From: Anoplopoma fimbria
Lineage: Eukaryota > Chordata > Actinopteri > Perciformes > Anoplopomatidae
DNA length: 64,000 bases
NCBI RefSeq assembly: GCF_027596085.1
Contig: NC_072470.1
Span: 5,648,320-5,712,319 of the forward strand
Direction of reading: 5' to 3'
Shown piece by piece: positions 1 to 15,963 of the stretch (positions are counted from its first letter, which is position 1; every line of letters starts with the position of its first letter). Under the pieces are notes generated by a model. It was given only the letters and a program-made list of their open reading frames with translations. It had not been told where the DNA came from and made no database searches. The position numbers were made by a program, and so were the translations under genes.

Positions 1-3490
<3,490 letters not shown>

Positions 3491-3646
3491 CTTGCCCCCG
3501 TCTGCGTTGTACTCCTTCTCGTCGGCGTCCAGCAGCCGGGCCAGACCGAAGTCGGTGATCTTTATGTGATTGGGCGACTTCACCAGCACGTTCCGGGCTG
3601 CCAGGTCCCTGTGGACCAGCCTCCTCTCCTCCAGGTACATCATCCC
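3491..3646 (-). CDS. erbb4: erbb4 exon 21 (catalytic loop and activation loop)
   Basis: This 156 bp exon has the expected length. It reads [60 protein letters not shown] is the catalytic loop with the general-base Asp, DFG binds magnesium, and the Tyr in KEYNADGGK is the activation-loop tyrosine. The polypyrimidine tract is a (CT)15-like microsatellite ending in CAG. The homology-defined donor is AAG|GTTGGT, a weak match. Six bases further is GGT|GTAAGT, a strong match that would add Val-Gly in frame. Confidence 0.97.

Positions 3647-3648
<2 letters not shown>

Positions 3649-3679
<31 letters not shown>
3649..3679. repeat. (GA)n microsatellite forming the exon 21 polypyrimidine tract
   Basis: About fifteen GA units lie directly beside exon 21. 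In gene sense this is a CT run ending in CAG, so the microsatellite serves as the 3' splice site pyrimidine tract. Confidence 0.9.
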
Positions 3680-3685
<6 letters not shown>

Positions 3686-4744
3686 AGTGAGATGACTATG
3701 AATCTTCTCATGGAGCCGTTAATCATTTCTTATTCAGTGATCGGAGCAGTCCGAGATCGTCGATGAGGTAAATGTCAGCTCTAACTGAAAATTATTGCCA
3801 TAACTGTCATCATCATTAACGGCACACCCACCAAACATTTAGATTCAATCTTTCAGCGTTATCCTACCTCATTTGTATACGACTCTAGGAGGCAGAGACT
3901 CTTTTATAGCATCCCAGAGATGTCAGAAAGTCAGAAATTCAAACTTTTGACGTGTAAAAAGTCAGTAGAGTGAAGTGAAATTCCAAAATGTGTGCATATT
4001 TGAAATGTAGCAGTCTCTAAGTAAGATCGTTAAATATTCATGCAGGTTAAAAGAGTGCATTTCTCTCCACTGTAACTGAACCCGGCAGCTTGGACAACTA
4101 GAAATAAAACAAGCTGTGCGTCTTCAAGTGTGTAACATCAATATCTACTTATTTTAATGTGTCCAACTCCAGTGTAATCTTGTTCAGTCATAACTGATAT
4201 TGTGTCTCTGCCATGTTGCCCTGTAATTGGGGGCCATTTTCAAGATGGCTAGGCAGAGAGAACAATGGATGTCCTTCCAATTTGTTAACGTTGATTATGA
4301 ACACCCAACGAGCAAAGCCAGAAAAAAAACAAACAAAGCCTTGAGCGGAGAGAATGGCAACTTTGCTGTGCGGTCCTTAATGTGCTGCTCAATGGGCTGG
4401 ATGGAGCAAGGACTCCTGACAGCCGCACAAAGAAAGATTTTATTTCACACGATTTATCCTCAAACACACGAGTCAGCACGGTCACAAACACACACGTACT
4501 CCTCTCCCGTCTTGTGTGCTCTGAGCTGAACAAAACAGCCAGACGAGGAGGCAGGCAGACAGGCAAGGCTGGGCCAATTGAAGTGTATTAGACTGGATGT
4601 TAAACAAGTGGATGCCACTTTGCAGGTGGATCAATAAAAAAACACCTTGATGAGCAGGGAGGCAGTCATTGTACTCAGCAGACAATGAAAAATTCCAACC
4701 AAGGCCCACGCCTCCGCTGGCTGTCCATTTGAAATGCTGTGAAA

Positions 4745-4750
<6 letters not shown>

Positions 4751-4811
<61 letters not shown>
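4751..4811. repeat. (AT)17(GT)n compound microsatellite
   Basis: A run of AT units at 4751-4784 passes directly into GT units at 4785-4811. Being intronic, it has no coding meaning despite open frames through it. Confidence 0.97.
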
Positions 4812-4813
<2 letters not shown>

Positions 4814-4965
4814 CATTTCGAGGCACGCTGCGCCAAAATGCTCGTTTCGCCCCGCGCCGCCTCCTCCCAGACAAATGTGAGGATAAATCGATAGCGCCGA
4901 CGTCTGGCTCGCCGCCGGCTGAGCCCTCATCCATCATCCGCCGGCCTCACGGAGACAGACGCGTA

Positions 4966-4966
<1 letters not shown>

Positions 4967-5012
<46 letters not shown>
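4967..5012. repeat. (AC)23 microsatellite
   Basis: A perfect dinucleotide run inside intron 20. Confidence 0.97.
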
Positions 5013-5015
<3 letters not shown>

Positions 5016-6741
5016 CGCTGACAGAGACCACCCGGAGACCCCCTATATGTTGAAGCAAGACATATTTCACAGAGCAGACTCGGTCACGCTCGCAATATTT
5101 CTATCTGTCAGTCCGTCTGCATGCCTCTCACTCTCTTTCTCTTTTATCTGCCATGTCCGGACACTTCCTCCTCCCTTATCCTTACAAGCCGCTGTGCCTC
5201 TGTCCTCGCCAAAGTACCGGGACAAGGCCCCAAACAGCCCCCTTTTACTGAAAGCGTATTTAAAATAGATTACTTCTAGGGGGGGGGGGGGCTCGGGCAG
5301 GCGATCAATAACAATGCTGATTACAATAAGCCCGAAGACGACCGTGCCACGCAATATTTATCCCCGATGTCAACGTCGAGAGGAATTAGGAATCAATGGC
5401 CCACACAGTCCATTAATACACTTCGACTTAAAGTGACAGCACAATGAGGGCAGGCCATCGCACTGACAGGGGGAATGTACAGCAGCTCAAGGAACCAATT
5501 AATTTTCAGCCTCTCCGGGGCGGTAAACACCGGCGTCCCAGTGGAGGACGAGGGGGCCCGCGTTTGGTTCCAGGCCGAGAGGGTCCCACTGATTTAACAC
5601 TGCTTAAGTGTTACATTCCCCGGAGTCCTTGAACATAGAAGTGGAATTGGATAATTTGTGATTACATAACTTGTATATAGTAGATCATACAGGAACTTGC
5701 AGGGGGAAGTAATTAAATCTGCCAACTTTGGTAAACAACATTGCCGTTCAGTTGAAAAACCTCATTGCTTTTCGTGCTGCCGAGCCTTGAGCGCCACACA
5801 ATATTACCTGTGTGAGATTGACAGGTAGAGATGGCCCCCTGTCTTCTATGTCAGAGCTTCCCTGATTGCTTGTAGGGTTCAGTTTATTACTGAAGCGAAT
5901 GCATGTTGGTCACCTCATGAATTATAGATGAGGTTTGATGAAATAGTGCAAAATCCAGTTTCCAAAGTTGCTAACTGCAAGTTGCAACAACAGCTTGAGT
6001 GAATAGTGAATGTGTAAAGTACCTGCCCGGCAGGCAAATTCACTTTGTGCTCTCTCTCAGCCATTATATATATTATTTTTCCGGTGGAGAAAGCAAAGCC
6101 GTCTGCCTCGGAGGAAGAGCTACAATTGTATCCGTGCATCACTGCAAAGTTTCCGCTGAGCCGCTGCACTCAGAGTTCAAAGTATATGTTTACGACTGAC
6201 CTTTTGAAGGCAAGCTGTACAAAAATGGAGGGAAAATGCATCTTGCCTGAGTCTCTTTTAGTTTCCTAACATGTACAAAGAAAAATGTAAAATATATAAC
6301 TCCTAAACAACACATCCATGTGAAAATGTATACCTTACTGCACCGAGCAAACCTGTAACTCTTGGTTTTGAAAGTCTGCAGGTTCGCAGACACTAACAAT
6401 CCGCACAGAGGCTCCTAAAGTTCACATCAGAGCCCTTAAGCACTTGCTGAATTTGCAGAGAGACAGGCCTAAGCCCTTGTGGACTTAACAGAAGTGCATC
6501 TTAAAGTCTGTGACACCGTGAGACCGACCGATGAAATTGAGACATTCAACCTGAGGCAAGGTCACTGGGAAAAGAAAAACAGGGCGGCAGTGAGCATGCA
6601 AAGGTTTCAAAGGACAACTGATTACATTCGCTCAGAGCTTGTACCTATAAAAGAGCCAATTTTTCAAGTTATTGAAGCAAAAACTTTACTTTTTGTATGT
6701 CAGCTTGACGGGTCGTGAGAAAGGATCTTAAATACAATGTC

Positions 6742-7417
6742 AAAGCTACAGTTGGTAACTTTGATAAAAATGTCTTTTTTCATATTTGCTCAAACTGTCA
6801 CTATATCTTGACAATAGTACATGAGACAGTTAATCTGTGAAAAAAATCAGGTTCCTCTGCCTCCTTGTAGTCATTTGCAAGATTCCACCACGTCCAAGAA
6901 AACCAACCAATCAGAGGAGTCTCTAACGCAGCTGTCAATCACTACCCATGAACTCCTATTCAAACTGTCAAACAAGGCCGCTCTGGTCACTTGTGAATCA
7001 AGATTCTGTCGCCATGTTGCCTTTTTCTCACATCAAATGTTCTCAGAAACATATTTTTGTTATTTTCCAGATGCAAATTGAAAACATTTGTGATTCTTGC
7101 CATGTTGAAAACAATCGATTGAAAATCAAGCACCGCCCACCGACTAAGCAAACTTTCAAATGTTGGTTTCTGGAAACATCTGAGGCGAGAAATATAATCG
7201 ATCATAACTGCTCTGATTGCTCAGAGCAGCGATTGACAGCAGCATTAGAGACCCCTGCTCTGATTGTTTTTTGTACTTCGGGCGCTGAATGCATATGATT
7301 TTGGGTGCCATAAGGAAGGCAGAGAAACATATTTTTTTCCACAGATTATATGTTTCATGTACTACTGTCAGGATATAGTAACATTTATTTTTTTATTAAA
7401 GGTAACAACTGTAGCTT
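6742..7417. mobile_element. Putative non-autonomous DNA transposon with inverted termini
   Basis: The left end AAAGCTACAGTTGGTAAC is mirrored by the right end GGTAACAACTGTAGCTTT, which is nearly the reverse complement. The enclosed 0.6 kb has no convincing transposase frame. The flanks do not show a clear target duplication, so the superfamily is not assigned. Confidence 0.55.
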
Positions 7418-10400
7418 TAAGGCCAGAACTTCTCTTCAACCTTGGAACAAGGGACTGAATTTTGTCATACCGCTCACACACTGCGTCTTTCCATTTGGAT
7501 GGTGGGTAAGCCGTCTCACTGGGGAATTTACTTCTGTTGAAAAGAGGTCAAATAACAGCAGCAGATTTGACTACATTCGTCCGGTTCAGGCATGTCCTGA
7601 AAAACACCTACTTAAATCCTTTATGAAAGCTCGCTTTAGTGCTTTTCACAGCCTCTACAGCACACAGAGAGCTTAGCCACATGCTACACTGGAGCATCAA
7701 GGGTTAAGGACCCAGCAGCACTGTTGCACATCCCAAATGACACTGGGTCATGATTTAAGCCTGGAGAGCGTGAAGTGCTACTATAGTAGTTTGAAACATG
7801 AAACTTTTTTAACACTGTGCTTTTGACCTTTGCAGGAGTCAGAGTGTGCTTTAGGACAAGTCAGCGGCACTAGGACAACTTACTTGTGGAGCCAAATACT
7901 TCACCACCAAGCTGCTTCATGTGAAAGCCATCTTTACATCCAACTCATATCTTTGCTTTTACTCATATATTACACCTGCCAGACCTGTTGTTCTGTGTTA
8001 CCAACACATACGGTTGATTATGACACTCACCTCGGAGGGAATAAGGCTTTGAATTACTCGTTTCCTCCGTTTAAGAGTTAAGTATATAGACTTGTGAGAG
8101 GATGTGGTTTGCTGTGAATACTTGATCCTTATCCGACCTGACGCCGGCTATCAACCAGGATAACATTTCTAAAGAACATCAAAAGTATCTTTTCATCTTT
8201 TCAGAGTCTTAAATTTGTTTACCGACACTAGAAGTTCTGAAAAGCACGCAACAGATCGGGTCGCGGCTGGTCTGTGACCCATCAGCACCGTCTCTCCTGC
8301 AGGAGAAAAAGAGGACTAAAGATTCTGACTCTTTGGTAATCTGAAGAAAAACAAGAGGATGAAACCAGGCATGAAAAAAAAAGAGTGGAGCAGTGTGGAA
8401 TGTGAGGGAGCAGCGCACCTCAACGGTGCACTCAGATAAAAGATGCTGGGTGTAAAAGGCGAGCAGTTGGACGGTGAGTGGAGAAAGAGAAGAACGGACA
8501 TGATGGAGTACAGAAGGTGCTAAATTCAACTCAGGTCTTCTGTGGATCTGGTGCGAGCTATACACTAACATGAAATAACTATTTAGCAAGACTTTTTCTG
8601 CATTTGTTGCCAGGCAACATGCTCTTTGAGGAACCGTCGGTGGTTAAATTGTTTTAATGATACAACTCGTGGGTACAAACGCTCTCACAGTATCCATAAG
8701 CTGCAGTTTTATTTGCGAATTCATGTAAAGAGAAGATGGACAATAAAGGGCTTCTTACAGGAACCAGAGTGTGAGGTGTCTGGTTCCAGGGGGAGCGATA
8801 AGAGCACCGCATGTGGTGTACCGCCCCCCACCAGCCGCCAAACACCCACCACCGCCCCTCCGAACGGGCGAGGAGGCAGCAACAATGTGAGCAATGTGGG
8901 ACTGTCCGCACGCCGGGAACTGGGACCAGTGCGATAAGGAGCCTGCACAATGGGCCCTGCTCAGGTGGTGCAGGTGGTCGTCCGTCATGCGCTGTGTGCC
9001 GCGCTGGAGATAGAATTCCCACCGAGCTGGCGGTCCCCAAAGTGTATGCGGTAAAAAAAATAAAAATGTGTTTGTGTTGCATGTGTGTGAGAGAAAGACA
9101 GAAATAGAAGAAGCAGGAATGAGCCAGTCGTGGTCCAGATGTGCCTCTCTTTAATCATGTGTATGTATTCTGAAACCTCATTTTGAAAGTGAAGTCAGAT
9201 CTGTTGCTAAAAACACCTCACATATCGGTTCAGCACGGAGCGATTTGTGTAAAAAAAAGAAATAAAAAAGTATCTCCTTGGAAACCAATAAGGTCCAACG
9301 TGCATCACCGGATGGATTGGATGGTTAATGGACGACTCAGGCGAACGTGACATAATGTGACACATATAATGGCAGCTCACTGGAGGCACAGCAGTCCAGG
9401 TGCAGGCCCATTTACTACGCATTCAGCCGTTCTGGAAACCACGGTGAAGCAAAAAAAAAAGAAAGAGCTATCAACCTGAGCGGAGTGTGTTTATGAGTGT
9501 GTGTGCAGCTGTGAGAACACAGTGAGAGATAACGCGAGGTTTGAATTCCCTCAGTGGGAGTGGAGTAAAAAGAACAATGTCGGACGACAATAACCGCCGC
9601 TCGCTTGCTTTCGTTCTTAATTTACCTCCACCTCAAGAGAGAGGGAACCAAATGTAAAATTCTCTGAGCTCTGTCGCCGTGATCTCAACTCCCCCGTGGG
9701 ACACAGAGATCCATCCGAAATGTCACTGTGTAGGCAATAAAAGACCGCCGCTGGCAGATTTACATGAGCAAATGTCAATAATTTTTGGGCTACGGCGGCG
9801 GAATTAGAAAAAGGGGGGGGTAAACAGCAACTTGATCAGGTGGATGAATTCACTTCTTTCAAGTTAACCTGGAGCTAAAACAAAGCACTTCTTGCTGCAT
9901 GGAGTCGGTGATTAGCTCCAACAGAAAGATGACATTTGCAGCGACGCGGCTAAACGTCCTTGCTGGGTGACGACGCTGTCCAAACATCAATTATCAGCGC
10001 TCAAGTGAGATCCTGTGAAGTTGGAAAGTAGCCTGTGGGCCGCAGTGAGGACGGTAATGACGGGTCTCATCCAACAGGTGAAGCAAACAGAGTGGAGGGA
10101 GACGAAAAAAAAAATCCTTATTTCAAATCAACTGAGCGCCGGGCTACACTCGCAACCTTCACGCTGAAGCCTATAATTTGCCCGCTACTTGCTGTGACAC
10201 TGAGAAGTTATCATTTTTTAATCGTGGCGGGTAATTATCGCGGTGAGAAGCCAGCAGACTTGCCCGCTGGCTACTTCTGATATGGAAGGGGACCTATTTT
10301 TCTGTGAAAAACACGGGTTTTCTGCTTGTACATGAGTGCTAATACAAATCATATGCGTTCAGGCTCATGATTGCATATACCTGAGCACACAATGAGTATA

Positions 10401-12555
10401 TGTTTGTTTATAACACGGCTGCTATTATGAAGAAAATGGAAGCTTGATTGCACTGAATTGAATCGGAACGTGGCAGAATATGAAAACTATATGAATATGA
10501 CATTTGTTGGACTTGATAAAGGAAGAAAAAGCAGAATCCCAGCGTATTGGCGTCACGAGTAACAGGTGTGTGTGCGGAGAGAGGAGACCGATCCAATCAG
10601 GCCTCTCTACCCGCTGGATCTGGCAGTCAAATCCCTCCCCTTATGCATCCTTGAGCACTGCTGATCCGTACAGATAATTAGAAAGACCCGGGGGGCTTAT
10701 CCCTCCACCGACCGCTCTCCTCATCACCTCCCGCTCCTCCTCCCCAGTCTCCCTCCACCCTGTCTCCCCTGTTTTTGTAGCATCAGCAGGGACATGTGCG
10801 TACTCCTGGGGACTGGTCCATGTGTGTGTGTGTTGTGTGTGCGTGTGTGTGTGTGGAGGAATTTGTGAACCGGGTTTGGAGGAAAACTGCTCAGGGTGCA
10901 CATTAGTTGGTTTTCTTTTTTTTTTTTTTTTCTCATGGTGTAGAATAGTATTATGGGTTGCACTGTTTGGTAATCACGGCGTGATGTGCTTGCCGACAAG
11001 CTCGGAGATGCAAAGAATTGTGGGACTGCATTATTAATGAAGCCCCTGGGAAGTGAAGTGCTGAACATGGATCACTAGCACAGAGCCTGCTGACGGTATT
11101 CAATTCACTATAACTTAGTATAATGTGTTTTAGTAGGAAATACAGACTGGAATAAAAGAAGGTGAATGCATGGGATGGCATTGAACACATCAATCATTCA
11201 CTATATATGATTGCCATTTAAAAGCATTTTCAACAAATGTACATAGACACGTATGTATTCATAACAGTGTGCATGAGATCCACTTTCTCTTTTAGCGATT
11301 GACATGGACTTCATCAGCCGTTAACTCTGTTTAAACTCTGTTTAATCCACAGCACTTTCAGGAGATCTTGTTCATGTTGGCTTTAATATTGTTGGGGACA
11401 TGCGATGGTTAATATTAGTTATTTCAGCCAAAAATGATAATATAATAATATTGGCCACTGCAGCTTTGAGCAAAAGACAAAGCAAATAAGAGGGTCTTAG
11501 AGTTATTGTTTTAGCAAATTTCCAAGGTTAAAGTATTTTGATGCTATAGTGTTTTATTGCGAGAAACAAAACAGGTTTCTTCCAAAATGAACTTAATCTT
11601 AAAATGTGATACATTACACTGGAAGCTTAATGAATCCAAATCCAAAATGAAACCAAAGTATAACTGAAGAAGCCAAAAATTGAGAATTTAACTTGGCCCA
11701 AAGTGTTATGAATAACTTAACAGGAACACCTCCATCAACTCCTACCCATCCAAACACTGAAACTTTGGTCCTGACATTCCCCTCCACACTACTCATGTTC
11801 AACATGTCGCTGACAAATACGCTGAGTTGAAAAATAGGTTTCACCTCCAGGCTGCATCACGTTTGCTCATCACTCGCTGTAGTTGACAGGAGTCATATTA
11901 CTCTTCCGTTCTTAATCATAATTGCCTAATTGCCTTTTAGTGCATAACAGAATATTTCCATCACTCTATAACTCCTGCCGTAACACGTTTTATTCACATC
12001 TACAGGATGGCAACAAGCACTGACATCTGAACACCAGTATGCTGTTTGAAAACAAACACGTATTCACGGCATCTTTCTGTGAAATCTTTCATATGTAAAT
12101 ATGTGTGTACGCCTGACTCTTCTGAGGAGCTCCATGAGTATCTCTGGGGGGTTTTCTGAGCATGCCCATGCTGTGTCTCTGCAGTTGTCTGTAGTGTTTT
12201 CAATGAGGGGACAAAGAGAGGCTCTGGAGATGTGTGAGGACGAGCTACGCAAGACAAAGACAAGGGACAATGTGTTGGAGAAAGAGACCTTGGGGGGCCA
12301 CAAGGAGCATGGAGGGAGGAAACAAAGGGATTTCACCTAGAAAGTCAACTTATCTGATGCATGTCACAGGAGGAAAAAAAAAACTTCAGCAGTAGTGTAA
12401 ATGTCTGAATACAAATGTCCATGTCGCCTGTGTCCAATGAGATGCGATGACATGATAAACACAAGAGCACAGCAGTATTAGGTGATTTGAGTCCATCCAC
12501 CACTGAGGGAGGGAAAAGATGAAGGACGTTTGCAGGGGGTGGAGGGAGAGAGATC

Positions 12556-12591
12556 AGGAGGAGGAGGAGGAGGAGGAGGAGGAGGAGGAGG
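12556..12591. repeat. (AGG)n trinucleotide repeat
   Basis: Twelve AGG/GAG units lie within purine-rich intronic DNA. A poly-Glu open frame through it is not a gene. Confidence 0.95.
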
Positions 12592-12763
12592 GAGGAAGTG
12601 TTAAGGCTTGGCTAATGAGCACAGGGCGATATGTGTTTGCTCAGCACAGAGCGGCGTTCACAGGGAAAGGGAATGACACCGAGGGCTCCACACTAAGCTT
12701 GACCAGATTGGATCTCCTGCCATCGGGTGGAGTCTCCGGGGAGCCACCGCGGGATGCAAATCT

Positions 12764-12864
<101 letters not shown>

Positions 12865-13500
12865 GATGCACACATATGGGGCCGAAGATTGGGGAGCCAC
12901 GTTTAAAGGTCCTCGGATAAACTTTTTTTTCCCCCTGACTAAGCAGTGGGAGGAGATTTACTGCTGATTTGGCAGGAAAAAGAAATGTGTGTGTGTTATG
13001 TGGGTGTGTGGAGTCTTTTTTAGTTTTCCATACACATATCGCTGAAAGCATGTACTGTAAATGTACACGATCATGCCATTGCTTACCCTTACATGCTTCC
13101 AAGCATGTTTTACCACAAACGCAGTACAGTATAAAGCTCCCCTTGGAGAAATGATCTGAGGTCAGTGTTCAGCGCCATCATTAGCACTGTCAATCTGTTT
13201 AAAAAAAAAAACGCCGTTCACGCTGCTCTAACTGGAGGGTTTCCCTGCAGGGCATGTCTCGCTTATGTCAGTCCACGAGTTCGCCGGTGGGTATGTTTAT
13301 ACGAGTTATACCGAAAGCCTGAATGTGGCCTAGATACGAGCCTCCGTCAAGCAGCCACCCCACCCGAAAAAAAACAATCAAGACCCTCGTCCAGCCCAGG
13401 CTTCACTGCCAAAGTCAATCATTTCACCGGCAGGACAGCGACTTGCCGAATCTATTTTACTTTCATTATACTGAGCCGGAGGAGAGAGACTGTGAGAGGT

Positions 13501-13502
<2 letters not shown>

Positions 13503-13531
<29 letters not shown>
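13503..13531. repeat. (AG)n microsatellite
   Basis: A run of AG units of about 29 bases, followed by further purine-rich sequence. Confidence 0.9.
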
Positions 13532-14784
13532 AAGTGAGAGGAGAGGGGGAGAGAGGAGCCAAATTAAAAGACTCCCGTAGCCCTGCATACACTGAGTTCC
13601 GATCCCATATTTAATTCAGTGATTGATTTGTTCATTAAAATACATCCCAAACCTAATTATTCCATTAATAATCCAAAAGCTAATGAAAAAAAAAATACTC
13701 TGTATATATGTGTGTGTGTGTGTGAGAGGGTGAGAGAGGGAAAGAGAGAGGGAAAGACAGAATCAGTTAGTGAGTGATAAAGAGAAGACGGAGACAAGAG
13801 GGAGACGAAGGAAGAGACGGAGAACGAGGTCATTTTTTTGTTTGTTTTTTCCTCTGATAAATTCCTTACTTTCTACAGCTACACAAACATTTGCCCGCAT
13901 GCAAACACACACACATACACACAAGGTCGTTTGAGGATATGTGGCCTGGAGTGGGTAATGGAGAGGGAGATGTAGGGCAAACTTTGACCTCCGATAAACA
14001 TGAGCGAGCACATGGCCACCATGGAAACAGAAAAATGGGCAGATTTGTGATAGGAAAGGAGATGTAGCTGTTTATTAGTGGATGGAGGAAAGAAAAAGGA
14101 AAGGGTAAGAGAGGAAGAAAGTAGAACAGAAGAAGAGAAAAGGAAACTAAAGAAAAGTTAAAGAAAAAAAGTAGAAGAATGAAAGGAAAGGGCAGTAGAG
14201 CAATAAAAGAGGTAAGGAAAGAAAAGGAAAGGACACAACACACCTGTAAGGAGGTAAAGAAAGGGAACAGGACAGAAAGATAGGAAAGGAGAAGAAAAAA
14301 CAAAAAAAAGGAAAGGAAAGATCCAGACTAATAAATGAAGGCCATTCGCACGGATCCAAAGAGACCTCTGTGTGTGTCCCGCATAATGCGAGTGTGTGTG
14401 TGTGCCGTAATGTGAGCGTCAGTCACTGTGTGTGGCAGTGGGAGTGGGGCAGCCCTGAGTGTGGCTGGAGATTAATGGGGGCCATTATCTCAATGCCCAA
14501 AACACTCAGTGATGAAGAGTCACTGCCTGGCGACAGGCCTTGGCCAATCCATTTGCGGCGCAGCGGTCACCTGCCCGGGTCAGAGCCCACATACGGCCGC
14601 TGTTTGCGCTGTTGTTCTGGCGATGGCGGCGGGGAGGGGGTGGTGGGGGGATTGGCAAAGTGCCAGCACATTATGGATCGAAATAGGAAAACAATACGAA
14701 AAGTTTCTCCCATCCTGGTTTGTATTGTTTTGCAGCTAGTGCGGACGGACCTTTATCGTTTATCTTTGACTAAACACATTACAA

Positions 14785-15075
14785 TGAATAAGATAAGATA
14801 AGATAAGATAATAATCCTTTATTAGTCCCGCAGCGGGGAAATTTGCAGGCTTACAACAGCGTAGAGTAAAGTGCACACAAGAGACATAGTAGAAGAAGAC
14901 AAGATAAAAAATAAAAAATGAAAAATAAAAAATAAAATAAAACAAGTATTATAAATAAGCAATAAAAAAAACAGTAGAAAAAACAACAATAACTGAAATA
15001 TTATATTTACAGACAGAGAAAAAACACAACTATTTTAACTATTTTAACTTTTTTAACTATTATTGCACAGTGTAA
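14785..15075 (-). mobile_element. Retroelement 3'-end-like repeat (LINE/SINE type)
   Basis: GATAAGATAAGATAA units precede AATCCTTTATTAGTCCCGCA and GCGGGGAAATTTGCAG, then an A-rich segment and ATTGCACAGTG. This is the reverse complement of a 3' end seen in many fish genomes, GGGGAAATT...TAATAAAGG with a short tandem tail. The exact family is not assigned and no reverse transcriptase is present. Confidence 0.6.
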
Positions 15076-15647
15076 TGTGTAATGTGAATGCACGTGTCAG
15101 TTCAGGAAGTAGAAAGTACACCCACTCAAATACACTTTTCAAGATACCTGTACTTCAGTATTTCCGTCGCATGCCACTTCATAGTTATTTCACTACATTT
15201 CACAGGTAAATATTCATCCTTTTGTGTCAAACACTATCAGGTCCCTGCCGCGCCGTCATTATGTATCCTAGCGTGAGTGTGTTGACATTCTTTCATTCAC
15301 TCTGTGATATACTGCGGAGTGATGATTGGAAGGTTGTCCTCGTCTCGTTACTGAATAGGAGGCTACGGAGAGCAAGTATTAACAGCAAAGTAATGATGTT
15401 TGCATTAGTTGAATCACGTCGGCATGGAGAGCAAAGATCGTAGCAAGGAGGGGTTTTCTTTTGTGTTTACTGTCTAACGTCATCTAAAATTGCTGGGCCA
15501 TTCTTCAAATTGCTTGACGATTCCCTCATTATCAAAAATATTTACTGCCGCTGGAAACCCGAGCAGAATACCCTTGATAATGAAGTAATGTTACTGTTAT
15601 TTTCTGACTTTTGTTATCGAGTAATTGTGGCATTGCTTCCTTTAACT

Positions 15648-15963
15648 CAAAGGAATAGTTTCACTATTTGGGAAAAAAAAATATATATATATATATTTGA
15701 TATCTTGCCAAGAATGAAATGAGATTGGTCTGTTCAACATGAAGCTGGCAACCAGTTAGCTTAGCTTTCCTAGCTTAGCATAGCATAAAGCTAAGCTAAA
15801 ACAGCTAACCTGTGTCCAAAAGTCACAAAATCTGACTGAGCCTTCGAAGTGCTGGCATGAGCATTGTGTTACCTTCGGACAGAGCCAATCTAATTGTTCC
15901 CCCTGTATTTATGCTAAGCTAACCGGTTGCTGGCTCCAGCTAATTTCCCAACTATTCCTTTAA
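15648..15963. mobile_element. MITE of the AAAGGAATAGTT family, partly degenerate
   Basis: The left terminus AAAGGAATAGTTTCACTATT plus TGGGAAA is inverted at the right end as TTTCCCAACTATTCCTTT. Inside are GTTAGCTTAGCTT and TGCTAAGCTAACCGG arms and a TTGCTGGCTCCAGC block, as in the common fish element I recall. There is no coding capacity. Confidence 0.8.

Noticed and set aside
4830..4935. GC-rich patch as possible promoter or CpG island
   Set aside because: Too short and deep inside an intron; no start site or first exon features were seen.
4669..5268. 199-codon plus-strand open frame
   Set aside because: It runs through AT/GT and AC microsatellites, giving IY and HT repeats, and resembles no protein; it lies inside intron 20.
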